DNA of 64,000 nt from an uncultured Opitutia bacterium. Its GTDB lineage: Bacteria; Verrucomicrobiota; Verrucomicrobiia; Opitutales; UBA953. Of the stretch, positions 50,541 through 58,961 are shown in pieces (the stretch's first letter is position 1; every line of letters begins with the position of its first letter). The notes under the pieces were generated by a model, which saw only the letters and a list, made by a program, of their open reading frames with translations, was not told where the DNA came from and ran no database searches. The DNA lies in contig CAIOAN010000013.1 in the NCBI GenBank assembly GCA_903855995.1, forward strand, positions 142,875-206,874, written 5' to 3'. Made by a program: the position numbers and the translations under genes.

Positions 50541-52304
50541 ATGCGCCACCTCCTTGCCCTACTGCTCGCCATCACCGCCACCGCGGCAGATCGACCCAAC
50601 GTGGTCGTGCTGCTCGCCGACGACGCCGGCTGGGGCGACTACTCTTTCAACGGCAACCACCAGCTCTCCACGCCGCACATCGATTCCATCGCCCAACAGG
50701 GAGCGCACTTCGACCGCTTCTACGTCGAACCGGTCTGCTCGCCGACGCGTTCGGAATTCCTGACCGGCCGCTATCACCGTCGCCTCGGCGTCTACGGCGT
50801 CTCCACCGGACAGGAGCGCATGAACCTGGACGAGAAGACTTTTGCCGACTCCTTCAAGGCCGCCGGCTATGTCACCGGCATTTTTGGCAAATGGCACAAC
50901 GGCAGCCAGTGGCCCTATCATCCCCTCGCCCGTGGCTTCGACACCTTCATCGGTTACACTTCCGGACACTGGGGCGAATACTTCGACCCCCCGCTGGAGC
51001 ACAACGGCGTCATGGAGCGCAGCAAGGGCTATATCGTCGACGTCCTCACGGACAAGGCGCTGCAGTTCATCGAACGCAACCAGGCCAAGCCCTTCCTCTG
51101 CTACGTGCCCTTCACCACGCCACACTCGCCGTTCTCCGTGCCAGCCGCGGATTGGGCGCGCTTCAAAGACATGCCGATCACGCAGCCGGCAAGCAACCCA
51201 AAGGCTGAGATTCCCGACGCCACGCGCTGTGCGCTGGCGATGCTTGAGAACCAGGACCGCAACGTCGGCCGCATCCTCGAGAAACTCAAGCAGCTCGGCC
51301 TCGAGGAAAACACCATCGTCATCTATTTCTCCGACAACGGCCCCAACACCGCGCGCTGGAACGGCGGCATGAAAGGCGTCAAAGCCATGACGGATGAAGG
51401 CGGTGTGCGCTCGCCGCTGTTTGTGCGCTGGCCCGGCAAGGTCGCGGCGGGTACTTTTGTAAAAAGCATTGCCAGCGTCATCGACATCAGCCCCACCCTG
51501 CACAGCCTCGCGGGCATCACTCGCGTCGGGGACAAGCCGCTGGACGGACGGGACCTCTCCCCGCTCCTGCGGCACGGCCAGGACGCCGACTGGGCGCCAC
51601 GGTGCATCTTCAACACTTGGGCAAACAACGTCAGCGTGCGCACCCAGACCCATCGCTTGGACAACAAGGGCAACCTGTATGACATGGTGGCCGACCCTGC
51701 CCAGCAGAAGCCCATCCAGGACCAAGAGCCCGCGCTGGCGAAAGAACTCCTCAACGCCGCCGCCGCGTGGCGCAAAGAAATGAACATGGGGCCCGCCGGC
51801 AAAGGCCCCGGAAACGCTGTCGACCCCCGTCCGTTCTCCGCCGGTTATCGGGAGTTCCCTTCGACCATGCTCCCCGCGCGCGACGGCGAACCCCGCGGCG
51901 AGATGCACCGCAGCTCCAAGGCCCCGAACTCATCGTATTTCGTGAATTGGACCAAGACCACCGACGCCGCCGTCTGGAATATCGAGATCGTCAACGCCGG
52001 CACCTACGTCGTCACGCTCGATTACACCTGCCCGCTGGCCGACGTCGGCTCCACGCTTGAACTGACTTTCAATGAAACACGTCTGCGCGGGAAAGTGACC
52101 CCGGGCTGGGATCCGCCCCTGCTGGCAAATCAAGACGTGGTTCCGCGCGGTGAGCACGGTGAATCTATCATGAAGGATTTCCATTCACTCACGCTCGGTG
52201 AGATCAAACTCGAACCCGGCAAAGGAGAATTGAAACTCCGGGCCGTGGAAATCCCTGGCAAGAGTGTGATGGATCTGCGCCGACTGACCCTGACCCTCAA
52301 ATGA
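50541..52304 (+). CDS. Secreted arylsulfatase-type sulfatase with C-terminal beta domain
   Basis: A 587-residue exported sulfatase. Signal peptide MRHLLALLLAITATAA, metal strand NVVVLLADDAGWGDYS and formylglycine motif CSPTR (Cys66). IFGKWHNG and YFSDNGPNTARWNGGMKG fit the arylsulfatase A/GalNAc-6-sulfatase-like subgroup. After the sulfatase core (to about residue 460) there is a roughly 120-residue beta-rich domain (AAVWNIEIVNAGTYVVTLDY, GEIKLEPGKGELKLR), possibly carbohydrate binding. The start was taken at 50541, one base after the esterase stop; the in-frame ATG at 50418 is inside the esterase gene. Its stop overlaps the next start (ATGA). Confidence 0.9.
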   Translation: MRHLLALLLAITATAADRPNVVVLLADDAGWGDYSFNGNHQLSTPHIDSIAQQGAHFDRFYVEPVCSPTRSEFLTGRYHRRLGVYGVSTGQERMNLDEKTFADSFKAAGYVTGIFGKWHNGSQWPYHPLARGFDTFIGYTSGHWGEYFDPPLEHNGVMERSKGYIVDVLTDKALQFIERNQAKPFLCYVPFTTPHSPFSVPAADWARFKDMPITQPASNPKAEIPDATRCALAMLENQDRNVGRILEKLKQLGLEENTIVIYFSDNGPNTARWNGGMKGVKAMTDEGGVRSPLFVRWPGKVAAGTFVKSIASVIDISPTLHSLAGITRVGDKPLDGRDLSPLLRHGQDADWAPRCIFNTWANNVSVRTQTHRLDNKGNLYDMVADPAQQKPIQDQEPALAKELLNAAAAWRKEMNMGPAGKGPGNAVDPRPFSAGYREFPSTMLPARDGEPRGEMHRSSKAPNSSYFVNWTKTTDAAVWNIEIVNAGTYVVTLDYTCPLADVGSTLELTFNETRLRGKVTPGWDPPLLANQDVVPRGEHGESIMKDFHSLTLGEIKLEPGKGELKLRAVEIPGKSVMDLRRLTLTLK

Positions 52305-55279
52305 AATTGCGCCTCGCCGCCACCCTGCTCACCGCCGGCCTCTTCGCCGCAGACACCCCGCCAGCGGGGAACGAACAAGTCGAACAGGTCATGAAATCCT
52401 TCAAGGGCCGCGGCGTGATGGCCGATGACACCCCGCCTTCGAAGCCGGCCGAGGCCTTAAAGAAATTCACCGTGCGCCCTGACCTCTCGGTCGACCTCAT
52501 GGCCGCCGAGCCTTCGCTCTCGCAACCCATCTACGGCAGCTGGGATTCCCAGGGCCGCTTCTGGGTAACTCAATATCTCCAATACCCTTTTCCGGCCGGG
52601 CTGAAAGTCGTCAGCTACGACGAGCATATCCGCGCCAAGTTCGACAAAGTCCCCCTGCCTCCGCCCCGTGGCGAAAAAGGCGCCGACATCATCAGTGTCT
52701 TTGAAGACACCCACGGGACCGGTACTTTTGACAAGCATACCGACGTCCTCAAAGGCCTCAACATCACCACCGCCGCCTTGCCGGGCATGGGACGCGTGTG
52801 GGTGATGAATCCGCCCTATCTCCTCAGCTACGCCACCCAGAGCGGACTCCCCGTCGGCGACCCCGAAGTCGAACTCAGCGGCTTCGGCCTCGAGGACACG
52901 CACAGCACTGCGACCAGCCTCAAGTGGGGGATGGACGGCTGGCTCTACGGCGCGAATGGCAGCACCACCACGGGCAACGTCAGTAGCCGAAACAGCAAGA
53001 ACATCCGCTGGGAAGGCCAGTGCATCTGGCGCTTCCATCCGCTGCGGAAGGTCTTTGAAATCTACGCTGAAGGCGGCGGTAATACCTACAGCCTCGAGAT
53101 CGATAGCAAAGGCCGCGTCTTCTCTGGCACGAACTACGGCGCGACCCGCGGGATGCACTACGAGCAAGGCAGCTACGGCATCAAAGGCTGGGGCAAGCAT
53201 GGCCCGCTCACCAATGCTTATGCGTTCGGCTGGTTCGAACACATGAAGAGCGAGGGCGAGACCCGTCGCTTCCCCCAGGCTTTCGCCATCTACGAAGGCG
53301 GCTTGCTCGGCAAGGAATACGACGGCCAGATCATCGCCCCCAACTCCCTTGCGAACAAAGTCTACGTCAGCACACGCCTTCCCGAAGGCTCCACCTTCCG
53401 GACGCATGACGAAGCCGACCTAGTCGCTAGTTCCGATCGCTGGTTCCGACCCGTCTGGACGGGGGTCGGTCCCGACGGTGCCATCTACCTCGCGGATTGG
53501 TATGATACCCGGCTCAGCCACGTGAAACCCGTCGACGACTGGGACAAGGAACGCGGCCGAATCTATCGCGTGCGCCCGGCCGGCGAAGCGCCGAAGCTCC
53601 AGCCTTTCGATCTCCACACCTGCCCACCCGCGGAACTGCTCGCCTACCTGGATCACCGCAACACTTGGTTCCGCAAGCAGGCCGTCCTCGAGATCGGCTG
53701 GCGCAACCTGCAGGAACTTGCGCCCGCCCTGCGCCAAAAACTCTCCACCGCTCACGCCCTCGAAACCCTCTGGGCACTGGACGCGCTCGGCCAGACCAAA
53801 GACGTGCCGCTCGATCACGCCGACCCCTATGTGCGGCGCTGGGCGGTGAAGATCATGGGCGAACGCAACCAAGAGCCCAATGCTACCCTCCTCAAGTTGG
53901 CGAAGACCGAAACGCATATCGAAGTCTGCGCGCAGATTTTGGCCTCGGCCAAAAAGATGCCCGCCTCGCTGCCCTTGCTCTGGGCGGGCGTCAATCAGGC
54001 CGACGACACCTGCGGCCACATCCCGTTGCTCGCCTGGTGGGCCCTCGAAGCCAAGGCTGAGAAAGATCGCGCGGACGTGCTCGCCTTCCTCCGCGAAGAT
54101 CAGGCTTTCCGGAACTCCGCGCTCTTCCGCGAACACCTCGCCGAGAAACTCGCCAAGCGTTACGCCTTGGCCGGAGGCGCCGAGAATCTGCAGACGTGCG
54201 CCGACTTGTTGACGCTCACCGAAGACAACAAACTGGCGGATAAATTCCTGACCGGCATCGCCGCCGCCTTCGAAGGCAGTGCGATTCCTTCCCTGCCGGC
54301 GAACCTCAGCGCCCGCCTGCAAGCCTACCTTGCCCGACAGTCGGGCGGAGATATCGCCGCCGAGCTCGCCCAGCCCGACGGCCTCAAGAAGGCCCTCAAA
54401 GAACTCGCCAGCGCCAAAGCGGCGGCACCGCGCCGCCTGGCGATCGCCAAAGCCCTCGCACAGACGGGCAAACCTGAAGCCGCCGACGCCATCGCCTTAC
54501 TGCTTCGCACCGGCGGAGCCACCGCCTTCAAGCGCGGCCTCCTGCCCGCCGCTGCCCAGCTGGACAGCCCCAAGATCCCCTTGGCCATCCTGGAGAAATA
54601 TGAAGGCGGCATCGCCGGGGACAAAGCCTTGCGCGAAGACGCCCTCCGCATGCTGGCCGCCCGCAAGGAATGGGCGCTCGTGCTCGTCCAATTCGCTGAC
54701 GAATGGAAGGTGCCCGAGAAGCACTTCACTCCTGACATCGTCCGCCAGCTCAGCCTCCACCACGACGCGGCCATCGACGCCTCGATCGAACGTCACTGGA
54801 AAGCCCTGCTGCTCACTGGACCAACACCCGAGAAGGATCGCGAGATGGCCCGCATCAAGGCCCTCCTCAAGACCGGCCTTGGCGACCCCGCCAAAGGCCA
54901 GGCAATCTTCACCGGCCGTTGCGCCGTGTGCCATAAACTCTTCGATCAAGGCGGGGCGATCGGGCCCGAGCTCACCGGTTATGACCGACAGAGCCTCGAG
55001 TTCTGGCTGCTCAATACCACTTACCCCAGCCTCGAGATCCGCGAAGGCTTCGGCGCCTATGTCGCCAAGCTCAAGGACGGACGCATCCTCACCGGCCTCA
55101 TGGACGCACAAGGTGGCGGCAGCATCACCTTGAAAGATCTCGCTGGCAATCGCACCGTCGTGAAACAGGTCGACATCGAGAAGCTCGCGGCCAGCCCCAT
55201 CTCGATCATGCCGGAAGGCCTGCTCACCGGCCTCTCCGACACCGAGCTCAAGGATTTCTTCGCTTATATGATGAAGTGA
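52301..55279 (+). CDS. PVC-type heme protein with propeller and C-terminal CxxCH
   Basis: A 992-residue exported protein. Signal peptide to about residue 17, propeller domain (LSQPIYGSWDSQGRFWVTQ, LKWGMDGWLYGANGS, VGPDGAIYLADWYD), HEAT-like helical repeats from about 430 to 850, and a cytochrome c domain with CAVCH (Cys874, Cys877, His878) and SIMPEGLL, which can give the Met ligand. It probably oxidises the product of the preceding sulfatase/esterase pair or serves as their electron acceptor; this is inferred from the 4-base overlap and operon order. It resembles the gene at 16292 in plan but is clearly diverged. Confidence 0.87.
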   Translation: MKLRLAATLLTAGLFAADTPPAGNEQVEQVMKSFKGRGVMADDTPPSKPAEALKKFTVRPDLSVDLMAAEPSLSQPIYGSWDSQGRFWVTQYLQYPFPAGLKVVSYDEHIRAKFDKVPLPPPRGEKGADIISVFEDTHGTGTFDKHTDVLKGLNITTAALPGMGRVWVMNPPYLLSYATQSGLPVGDPEVELSGFGLEDTHSTATSLKWGMDGWLYGANGSTTTGNVSSRNSKNIRWEGQCIWRFHPLRKVFEIYAEGGGNTYSLEIDSKGRVFSGTNYGATRGMHYEQGSYGIKGWGKHGPLTNAYAFGWFEHMKSEGETRRFPQAFAIYEGGLLGKEYDGQIIAPNSLANKVYVSTRLPEGSTFRTHDEADLVASSDRWFRPVWTGVGPDGAIYLADWYDTRLSHVKPVDDWDKERGRIYRVRPAGEAPKLQPFDLHTCPPAELLAYLDHRNTWFRKQAVLEIGWRNLQELAPALRQKLSTAHALETLWALDALGQTKDVPLDHADPYVRRWAVKIMGERNQEPNATLLKLAKTETHIEVCAQILASAKKMPASLPLLWAGVNQADDTCGHIPLLAWWALEAKAEKDRADVLAFLREDQAFRNSALFREHLAEKLAKRYALAGGAENLQTCADLLTLTEDNKLADKFLTGIAAAFEGSAIPSLPANLSARLQAYLARQSGGDIAAELAQPDGLKKALKELASAKAAAPRRLAIAKALAQTGKPEAADAIALLLRTGGATAFKRGLLPAAAQLDSPKIPLAILEKYEGGIAGDKALREDALRMLAARKEWALVLVQFADEWKVPEKHFTPDIVRQLSLHHDAAIDASIERHWKALLLTGPTPEKDREMARIKALLKTGLGDPAKGQAIFTGRCAVCHKLFDQGGAIGPELTGYDRQSLEFWLLNTTYPSLEIREGFGAYVAKLKDGRILTGLMDAQGGGSITLKDLAGNRTVVKQVDIEKLAASPISIMPEGLLTGLSDTELKDFFAYMMK

Positions 55280-55491
55280 GCACGGCTGAAGGCCGCGAGG
55301 GGGCACGTGGGCAAGTTGACATGGGGACAAGGGTAGACAGCGTCGTTTCGGGTGGCGGGTGGCGGCCCCAGGTGGCGGGTGGCGGCTTATCCATTCAGTC
55401 CTCGATTCAGTCCTCTACGCAGTCATCGACTCAGTCATCCATTCAGAGAGCCATCCTTGACGGGCTCAGCTCAAAAGACCAAGTTGGGCCC
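55280..55491. repeat. Repeat mosaic between heme protein and small membrane protein
   Basis: Order: GGCTGAAGGCC hairpin, GGGGGCACGTGGGCAAGTTG module (55299-55331), GGTGGC block (55346-55386) and TCAGTCCTCGAT-type array (55390-55446). The open frame that seems to join it to the next gene is translated repeat. Confidence 0.75.
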
Positions 55492-55695
55492 GTGAAGTTC
55501 ATGCTCCTTTTCCTGCTCGGCATGCGACTGCTGTTCCTTTCGGCCGCCGGCGCCTTCTGTATCTTTGGGCTGATGCATGCCGCCGACCCGAAGGTCCAGT
55601 GGTATTGGACCGTCGGCCATGCCCTCGTGCTCGCCGCCTGCGTCTTCTTGGTCGGCCGCGTCTGGGCCTCGCTCAAGGCAACCTGGAAAGGATAA
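55492..55695 (+). CDS. Small two-span membrane protein
   Basis: A predicted 67-residue inner-membrane protein. Two hydrophobic spans (LLFLLGMRLLFLSAAGAFCI and VGHALVLAACVFLVGRVW) are joined by a polar loop, and the C-terminus is basic (SLKATWKG). No family is recognised. I place the start at GTG 55492 (Met-Lys-Phe); ATG 55501 is the alternative. A longer frame from 55276 translates repeat sequence and is not credible. It stands alone; the function is unknown. Confidence 0.5.
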   Translation: MKFMLLFLLGMRLLFLSAAGAFCIFGLMHAADPKVQWYWTVGHALVLAACVFLVGRVWASLKATWKG

Positions 55696-55818
55696 GCGAG
55701 GAGGGCCAGCGCAACGGGCGGGCGGTACTGGGCGTTTTTATAAGAAGCGACGTTTTTTATACTTTAAACCCACAGGTTGGGATTGACCTGAGGTGAGGCC
55801 GTAGGATTTATTCCGCCC
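55696..55818 (+). promoter_or_regulatory. Probable promoter region of the gene at 55819
   Basis: An AT-rich patch within GC-rich DNA includes TATACT at 55758-55763, a good -10 candidate, preceded by TTTTTATAAG. No clear -35 hexamer is found at 16-18 bases. Confidence 0.35.
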
Positions 55819-56958
55819 ATGCGACTCCTCCCCTGCCTCGCCCTAGTGCTCACCGCCGCCCTCCTGCCAGCACAGGACTTCGACTTCAAAGGCATCCCCG
55901 CCGATTACACCGTGGCCTTCGCCACCAGCGGCACACGCGGCCTCAAGATCACCGAATCACCTGAAGCCAAGGCCTTCAAGGAACGCATGAAAGCACGCAT
56001 GGCCAAGGACGACAAGGGTGCGATGAAGAGCAACCTGGAGCTTCAGGCGGCCATCAAGGCCGCCACAGGCATCGACATGGAATCGCCGGACAGCTGGTTC
56101 GCCGGCGGCTGCTTGATCGATGATAATTTCCCGCTCATCGCCAGAAGCTCGGATAATTTCTCGGGAGGGCTCATCTACCACGCCCACCACGACAGCCGCA
56201 AATTAGCCGCCTACGCCGCCGGTAAGAAAATCCCCGCCGTCCAAGCGGGCACCACGTCGGGCTGGCAGGCCCGCGAATTACTCAGCTCCTTCGGCCCAGC
56301 CTTCGAACAGATGTTCGCCGCCAAAAAAGAGCCCGCACCCCAGGCCGTCCAAGGAGAACCCATCGGCATCTTCGACCTCGACGACAACACAATCGTCGTT
56401 GCCCAGCCCAAGGAAGCCGTGCGCATCATCGCGCTCCTCAAAGGCCAGGGCACCTCCTACGCCCTGCCCGCCGGGCTGAGCACACCGCTCGCCGTCACCG
56501 GCCGACCTTACGCAATCCTGACTTTCGATGCGTCCCGGATGCCGCCCAGCACCAGCAAGGAACTCACCCAGAGCGGATTCCAGCGAGCATTCCTCGCTAT
56601 CGGCGAAAATAACTCGAACCAGGTCTTGAAAATCAGCACGACCTTCACCTCCAAGGAGAAGGCCACGCCGCTCGCCCAGCAAGCCCAAGGCATGATGGCC
56701 ATGCTGCCGATGATGATCGCCGGCGACCCCCGCAAGCCGAAGACCGAAGAAGAAAAAGCCCTACAGGCTTTCCTCGGCGAGATCCTTGCCGGCATCCAGC
56801 CCATCGAAGCCACCGACAACCAAGTCGCTTTGATCGCTAAATGGGATACGGTGAAATTCATCGGCCTGATCGAGAAGATCATGCCCATCGTCGAAGCGCA
56901 GGCCAAGGCGGCTAAAGCCGCGCAGGCAAAGCCCGTTCCGCAGCCAGTGACGAAGTAA
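55819..56958 (+). CDS. Secreted protein of unknown function
   Basis: A 379-residue exported protein; signal peptide MRLLPCLALVLTAALLPAQ. I do not recognise a named family. The body is mixed alpha/beta, with repeated patterns of the type GIFDLDDNTIVVAQPKEAVR and RPYAILTFDASRMP that suggest two related halves. The C-terminus is an Ala/Lys-rich helix ending in a Pro-rich tail. No catalytic motif or cysteine pair stands out. It is preceded by an AT-rich promoter-like patch and followed by repeats, so it is probably a single-gene unit. Confidence 0.7.
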   Translation: MRLLPCLALVLTAALLPAQDFDFKGIPADYTVAFATSGTRGLKITESPEAKAFKERMKARMAKDDKGAMKSNLELQAAIKAATGIDMESPDSWFAGGCLIDDNFPLIARSSDNFSGGLIYHAHHDSRKLAAYAAGKKIPAVQAGTTSGWQARELLSSFGPAFEQMFAAKKEPAPQAVQGEPIGIFDLDDNTIVVAQPKEAVRIIALLKGQGTSYALPAGLSTPLAVTGRPYAILTFDASRMPPSTSKELTQSGFQRAFLAIGENNSNQVLKISTTFTSKEKATPLAQQAQGMMAMLPMMIAGDPRKPKTEEEKALQAFLGEILAGIQPIEATDNQVALIAKWDTVKFIGLIEKIMPIVEAQAKAAKAAQAKPVPQPVTK

Positions 56959-57161
56959 GCGAAGGCGGAGCCTTCAAGGGCCACGTGGGCAAGGTGACAC
57001 GTGGACACGGGTAGATACAGCACACCTAGGGGCGCGCTGTTTCAGGTCTCGGGTCCCAGGTGACCGGGTATCTGGTGCTGGTCTTCAGGTTCGGTTACGG
57101 GTGCGGGATTAGGGGTTCAATTGACTCCCCCTATCCCTACCCCTATCCCTACCCCGACCCC
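56959..57161. repeat. Repeat mosaic with hexamer array before the SGNH gene
   Basis: A GGGCCACGTGGGCAAGGTGAC module (56977-57011) follows the stop. Just before the ATG lies a run of CCCTAT/CCCTAC hexamers (about 57129-57153), giving a C-rich, purine-poor leader. Confidence 0.7.
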
Positions 57162-57833
57162 ATGTCTCGACACCTCTTAACTATCATCGCTCTGCTCTGT
57201 TTCACGCCGATGGTTTTCGCCGAGACGCTGGCGCCGCAGAAGATCCTCTTCGTCGGCAATAGCATCACCAAGCACGGCCCTAAGGCCGATATCGACTGGC
57301 ACGGCAATTGGGGCATGGCCGCGACTTCCGAAGAAAAGGATTACGTCCACCTGGTCACGAAGGCCCTCGCCGCCAAGCAAGGTGCGATGCCGGAGATCAT
57401 GATCAAGAACGTCGCCGACTTCGAACGTAACCACGTCGGCTATGATATCACCGGCAAGTTCGCCGACGCCGCCGCCTTCAAAGCCGACCTTATCATCCTG
57501 TGCATCGGCGAGAACGTCGCTGCGCTGAAGACACCCGAAACCCAGGCCAAATATCAGGAACAAGTCACCGCCTTACTGAAGACCCTCAAGTCCAACCCTC
57601 AGGCTGCCGTCATCGTCCGTAGCAGTTTCTGGGCGAACGAAGCCAAGGATACTGCGATGCGCAAGGCCTGTGAAGCCGTTGGCGGCACGTTCGTCGACAT
57701 CAGCACCCTTTCGAAGGACGAGCAGAACTACGCCCGCTCCGAACGTCCATACAAGCATGCCGGCGTGGCCAATCATCCCGGTGACCGTGGTATGGCCGCG
57801 ATCGCCGAGGCGATTGTGAAAGCGGTTAAATAA
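57162..57833 (+). CDS. Secreted SGNH/GDSL-family hydrolase
   Basis: A 223-residue exported esterase/lipase-fold enzyme; signal peptide MSRHLLTIIALLCFTPMVFA. Block I is ILFVGNSITKHG with the nucleophile Ser34. The block III-like LIILCIGENVA follows, with Glu-Asn in place of the usual Asn. The block V-like NHPGDRGM near the end supplies His. These enzymes commonly deacetylate carbohydrates. ATG 57162 was chosen for the signal peptide; earlier in-frame sequence is the hexamer repeat. Followed by a GGTGGC block. Confidence 0.8.
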   Translation: MSRHLLTIIALLCFTPMVFAETLAPQKILFVGNSITKHGPKADIDWHGNWGMAATSEEKDYVHLVTKALAAKQGAMPEIMIKNVADFERNHVGYDITGKFADAAAFKADLIILCIGENVAALKTPETQAKYQEQVTALLKTLKSNPQAAVIVRSSFWANEAKDTAMRKACEAVGGTFVDISTLSKDEQNYARSERPYKHAGVANHPGDRGMAAIAEAIVKAVK

Positions 57834-58114
57834 AGACCAAGCGGCAGCGTTTTGGGTGGCAGGTGGCAGCCCCAGGTGGCGGGTGGCGGGAGAGGCAGGG
57901 CTAGGCGTGTTCTTCGTTCTTGGTTCATTGTTTTTTGCAGCGGACTCAAGGTAGGGACGGCATAGCCGCGAGGTGGAAGCGGTTGGCGGTTAGCGGTTGG
58001 GAATACGGAGAGGCAGCGGCAGAGGATAGGAAGTCGGTCGAGGTGCGCATCTCCGTCCGCGAACGGACGACTCGGAGAGCCGTCCCTACCAAGCGACATG
58101 CCTGTATCTATGCC
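57834..58114. repeat. Intergenic repeat mosaic between convergent genes
   Basis: A GGTGGC block at 57855-57889, a GCGGTTGGCGGTTAGCGGTT unit (57979-57998) and a REP palindrome with CTACC tail at 58065-58090. No gene is seen. Confidence 0.7.
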
Positions 58115-58143
58115 CACAAAAAAGCCCCCGCGGCCGGGGGCTG
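58115..58143 (-). terminator. Intrinsic terminator of the DoxX-like gene
   Basis: On the minus strand AGCCCCCGGCCGCGGGGGCT forms a strong hairpin followed by TTTTTTGTG, about 20 bases past the stop at 58164. Confidence 0.9.
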
Positions 58144-58163
58144 ATTCGTGATGCCGTGGAAAC

Positions 58164-58622
58164 TTACTTATTACCGCCGCAGCAACCGGTCGCAGCAGGC
58201 TTCTCGGATGAGCAGCAGGAAGTTTCCTTGTCGCAGCAGCCGGCGCCACAGGAGGCCACGCAGCAAAGGGCGCAGCGCTTGGACCAGGCGACGATGAGGG
58301 CCAGGACGGCTAAGACGACGACCAGACCGTCGGTCTTACCATCAAGGAAGATACCGATGGCGAGGATGTTGATCAGGATCGGACCGATGATGAACAGGCC
58401 CCAGACGCGCGTGCGGGGCAGGATCAAAAGGACACCGCCAACGACTTCGAGCACCTTGACGAAGGTGAGATAGCCAGACTTGTACATGGCTCCGATCATG
58501 GCACCCGCGGCTTCAGAATGCGAAGGCTTCGGCACGAAGCTGAATTGGGCCCAGAAATGGACACCAAAGAAGACGAAGGCCAAGCCGAGGAGGAGCGCGG
58601 CGATGCAGGGGAGTTTTTTCAT
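58164..58622 (-). CDS. DoxX-like membrane protein with Cys-rich C-terminal tail
   Basis: A 152-residue inner-membrane protein with four hydrophobic segments in the DoxX arrangement: residues 6-25, a span beginning YLTFVKVLEVVGGVLLILP, GLFIIGPILINILAIGIF and LVVVLAVLALIVAW. After the last span comes a roughly 38-residue tail with eleven cysteines, mostly in CC or CxxC pairs (CALCCVASCGAGCC, then SCCSS and GCCGG). DoxX proteins are usually about 130-150 residues and lack such a tail. It may bind a metal or take part in thiol redox; both are inference. It runs in the same direction as the CDGSH and pirin genes upstream of it. Confidence 0.75.
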   Translation of the reverse strand: MKKLPCIAALLLGLAFVFFGVHFWAQFSFVPKPSHSEAAGAMIGAMYKSGYLTFVKVLEVVGGVLLILPRTRVWGLFIIGPILINILAIGIFLDGKTDGLVVVLAVLALIVAWSKRCALCCVASCGAGCCDKETSCCSSEKPAATGCCGGNK

Positions 58623-58668
58623 AGCAAAGGCAGGCTAGCCTAAATGACGGCGGATGAAAGGGCTAAGT

Positions 58669-58908
58669 TCAGAGGGCCTTATGGGAGCCATCGCAGAGCG
58701 CACCCTTTTTGGAGTGCTTACAGGCACAGAAATAGACGGTGCCATTGGCTTCAGCCTTATACGGCACAGGCGTGAACGCCGAGCCCTTGTGAGCGCCGTC
58801 GCAGAAGGGCTGCGTCTTGCTGTGGCCGCAAGAGCACCAGTAGTAGGTCTTACCGGCTTCGACGAGCACCGGGATGGGAGACTTCTGAGGGATATGGGGG
58901 GAGGACAT
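58669..58908 (-). CDS. Double CDGSH iron-sulfur domain protein
   Basis: A 79-residue soluble protein with two mitoNEET-type [2Fe-2S] motifs: Cys25, Cys27, Cys36, His40 (CSCGHSKTQPFCDGAH) and Cys61, Cys63, Cys72, His76 (CACKHSKKGALCDGSH). All ligands are present in both, so each domain should bind one cluster. The role is electron or cluster transfer. The start at 58908 gives the normal short N-terminus, and GAGTATN-type heptads (58916-58943) lie directly upstream. It sits between a Cys-rich DoxX-like gene and a pirin gene. Confidence 0.9.
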   Translation of the reverse strand: MSSPHIPQKSPIPVLVEAGKTYYWCSCGHSKTQPFCDGAHKGSAFTPVPYKAEANGTVYFCACKHSKKGALCDGSHKAL

Positions 58909-58915
58909 GAGAGGA

Positions 58916-58943
58916 GAGTATGGAGTTTGGAGTATCGAGTATA
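58916..58943. repeat. Heptad tandem repeat GAGTATN (4 units)
   Basis: Four 7-bp units (one GAGTTTG variant) just 5' of the CDGSH gene. The same heptads occur at 2994-3007, 8350-8377, 8490-8517, 20731-20758 and 26714-26741, always with the 7th base varying. Confidence 0.85.
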
Positions 58944-58961
58944 GGGGAAAGCAGGAAAAAA

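Noticed and set aside
55276-55491. N-terminal extension of the small membrane protein
   Set aside because: The residues translate the GGTGGC and TCAGTCCTC repeat modules and contain no family-like sequence.
57129-57153. Telomere-like CCCTAT/CCCTAC run
   Set aside because: Only a few hexamers lie directly before an SGNH gene start inside a bacterial chromosome; it is treated as part of the C-rich leader.
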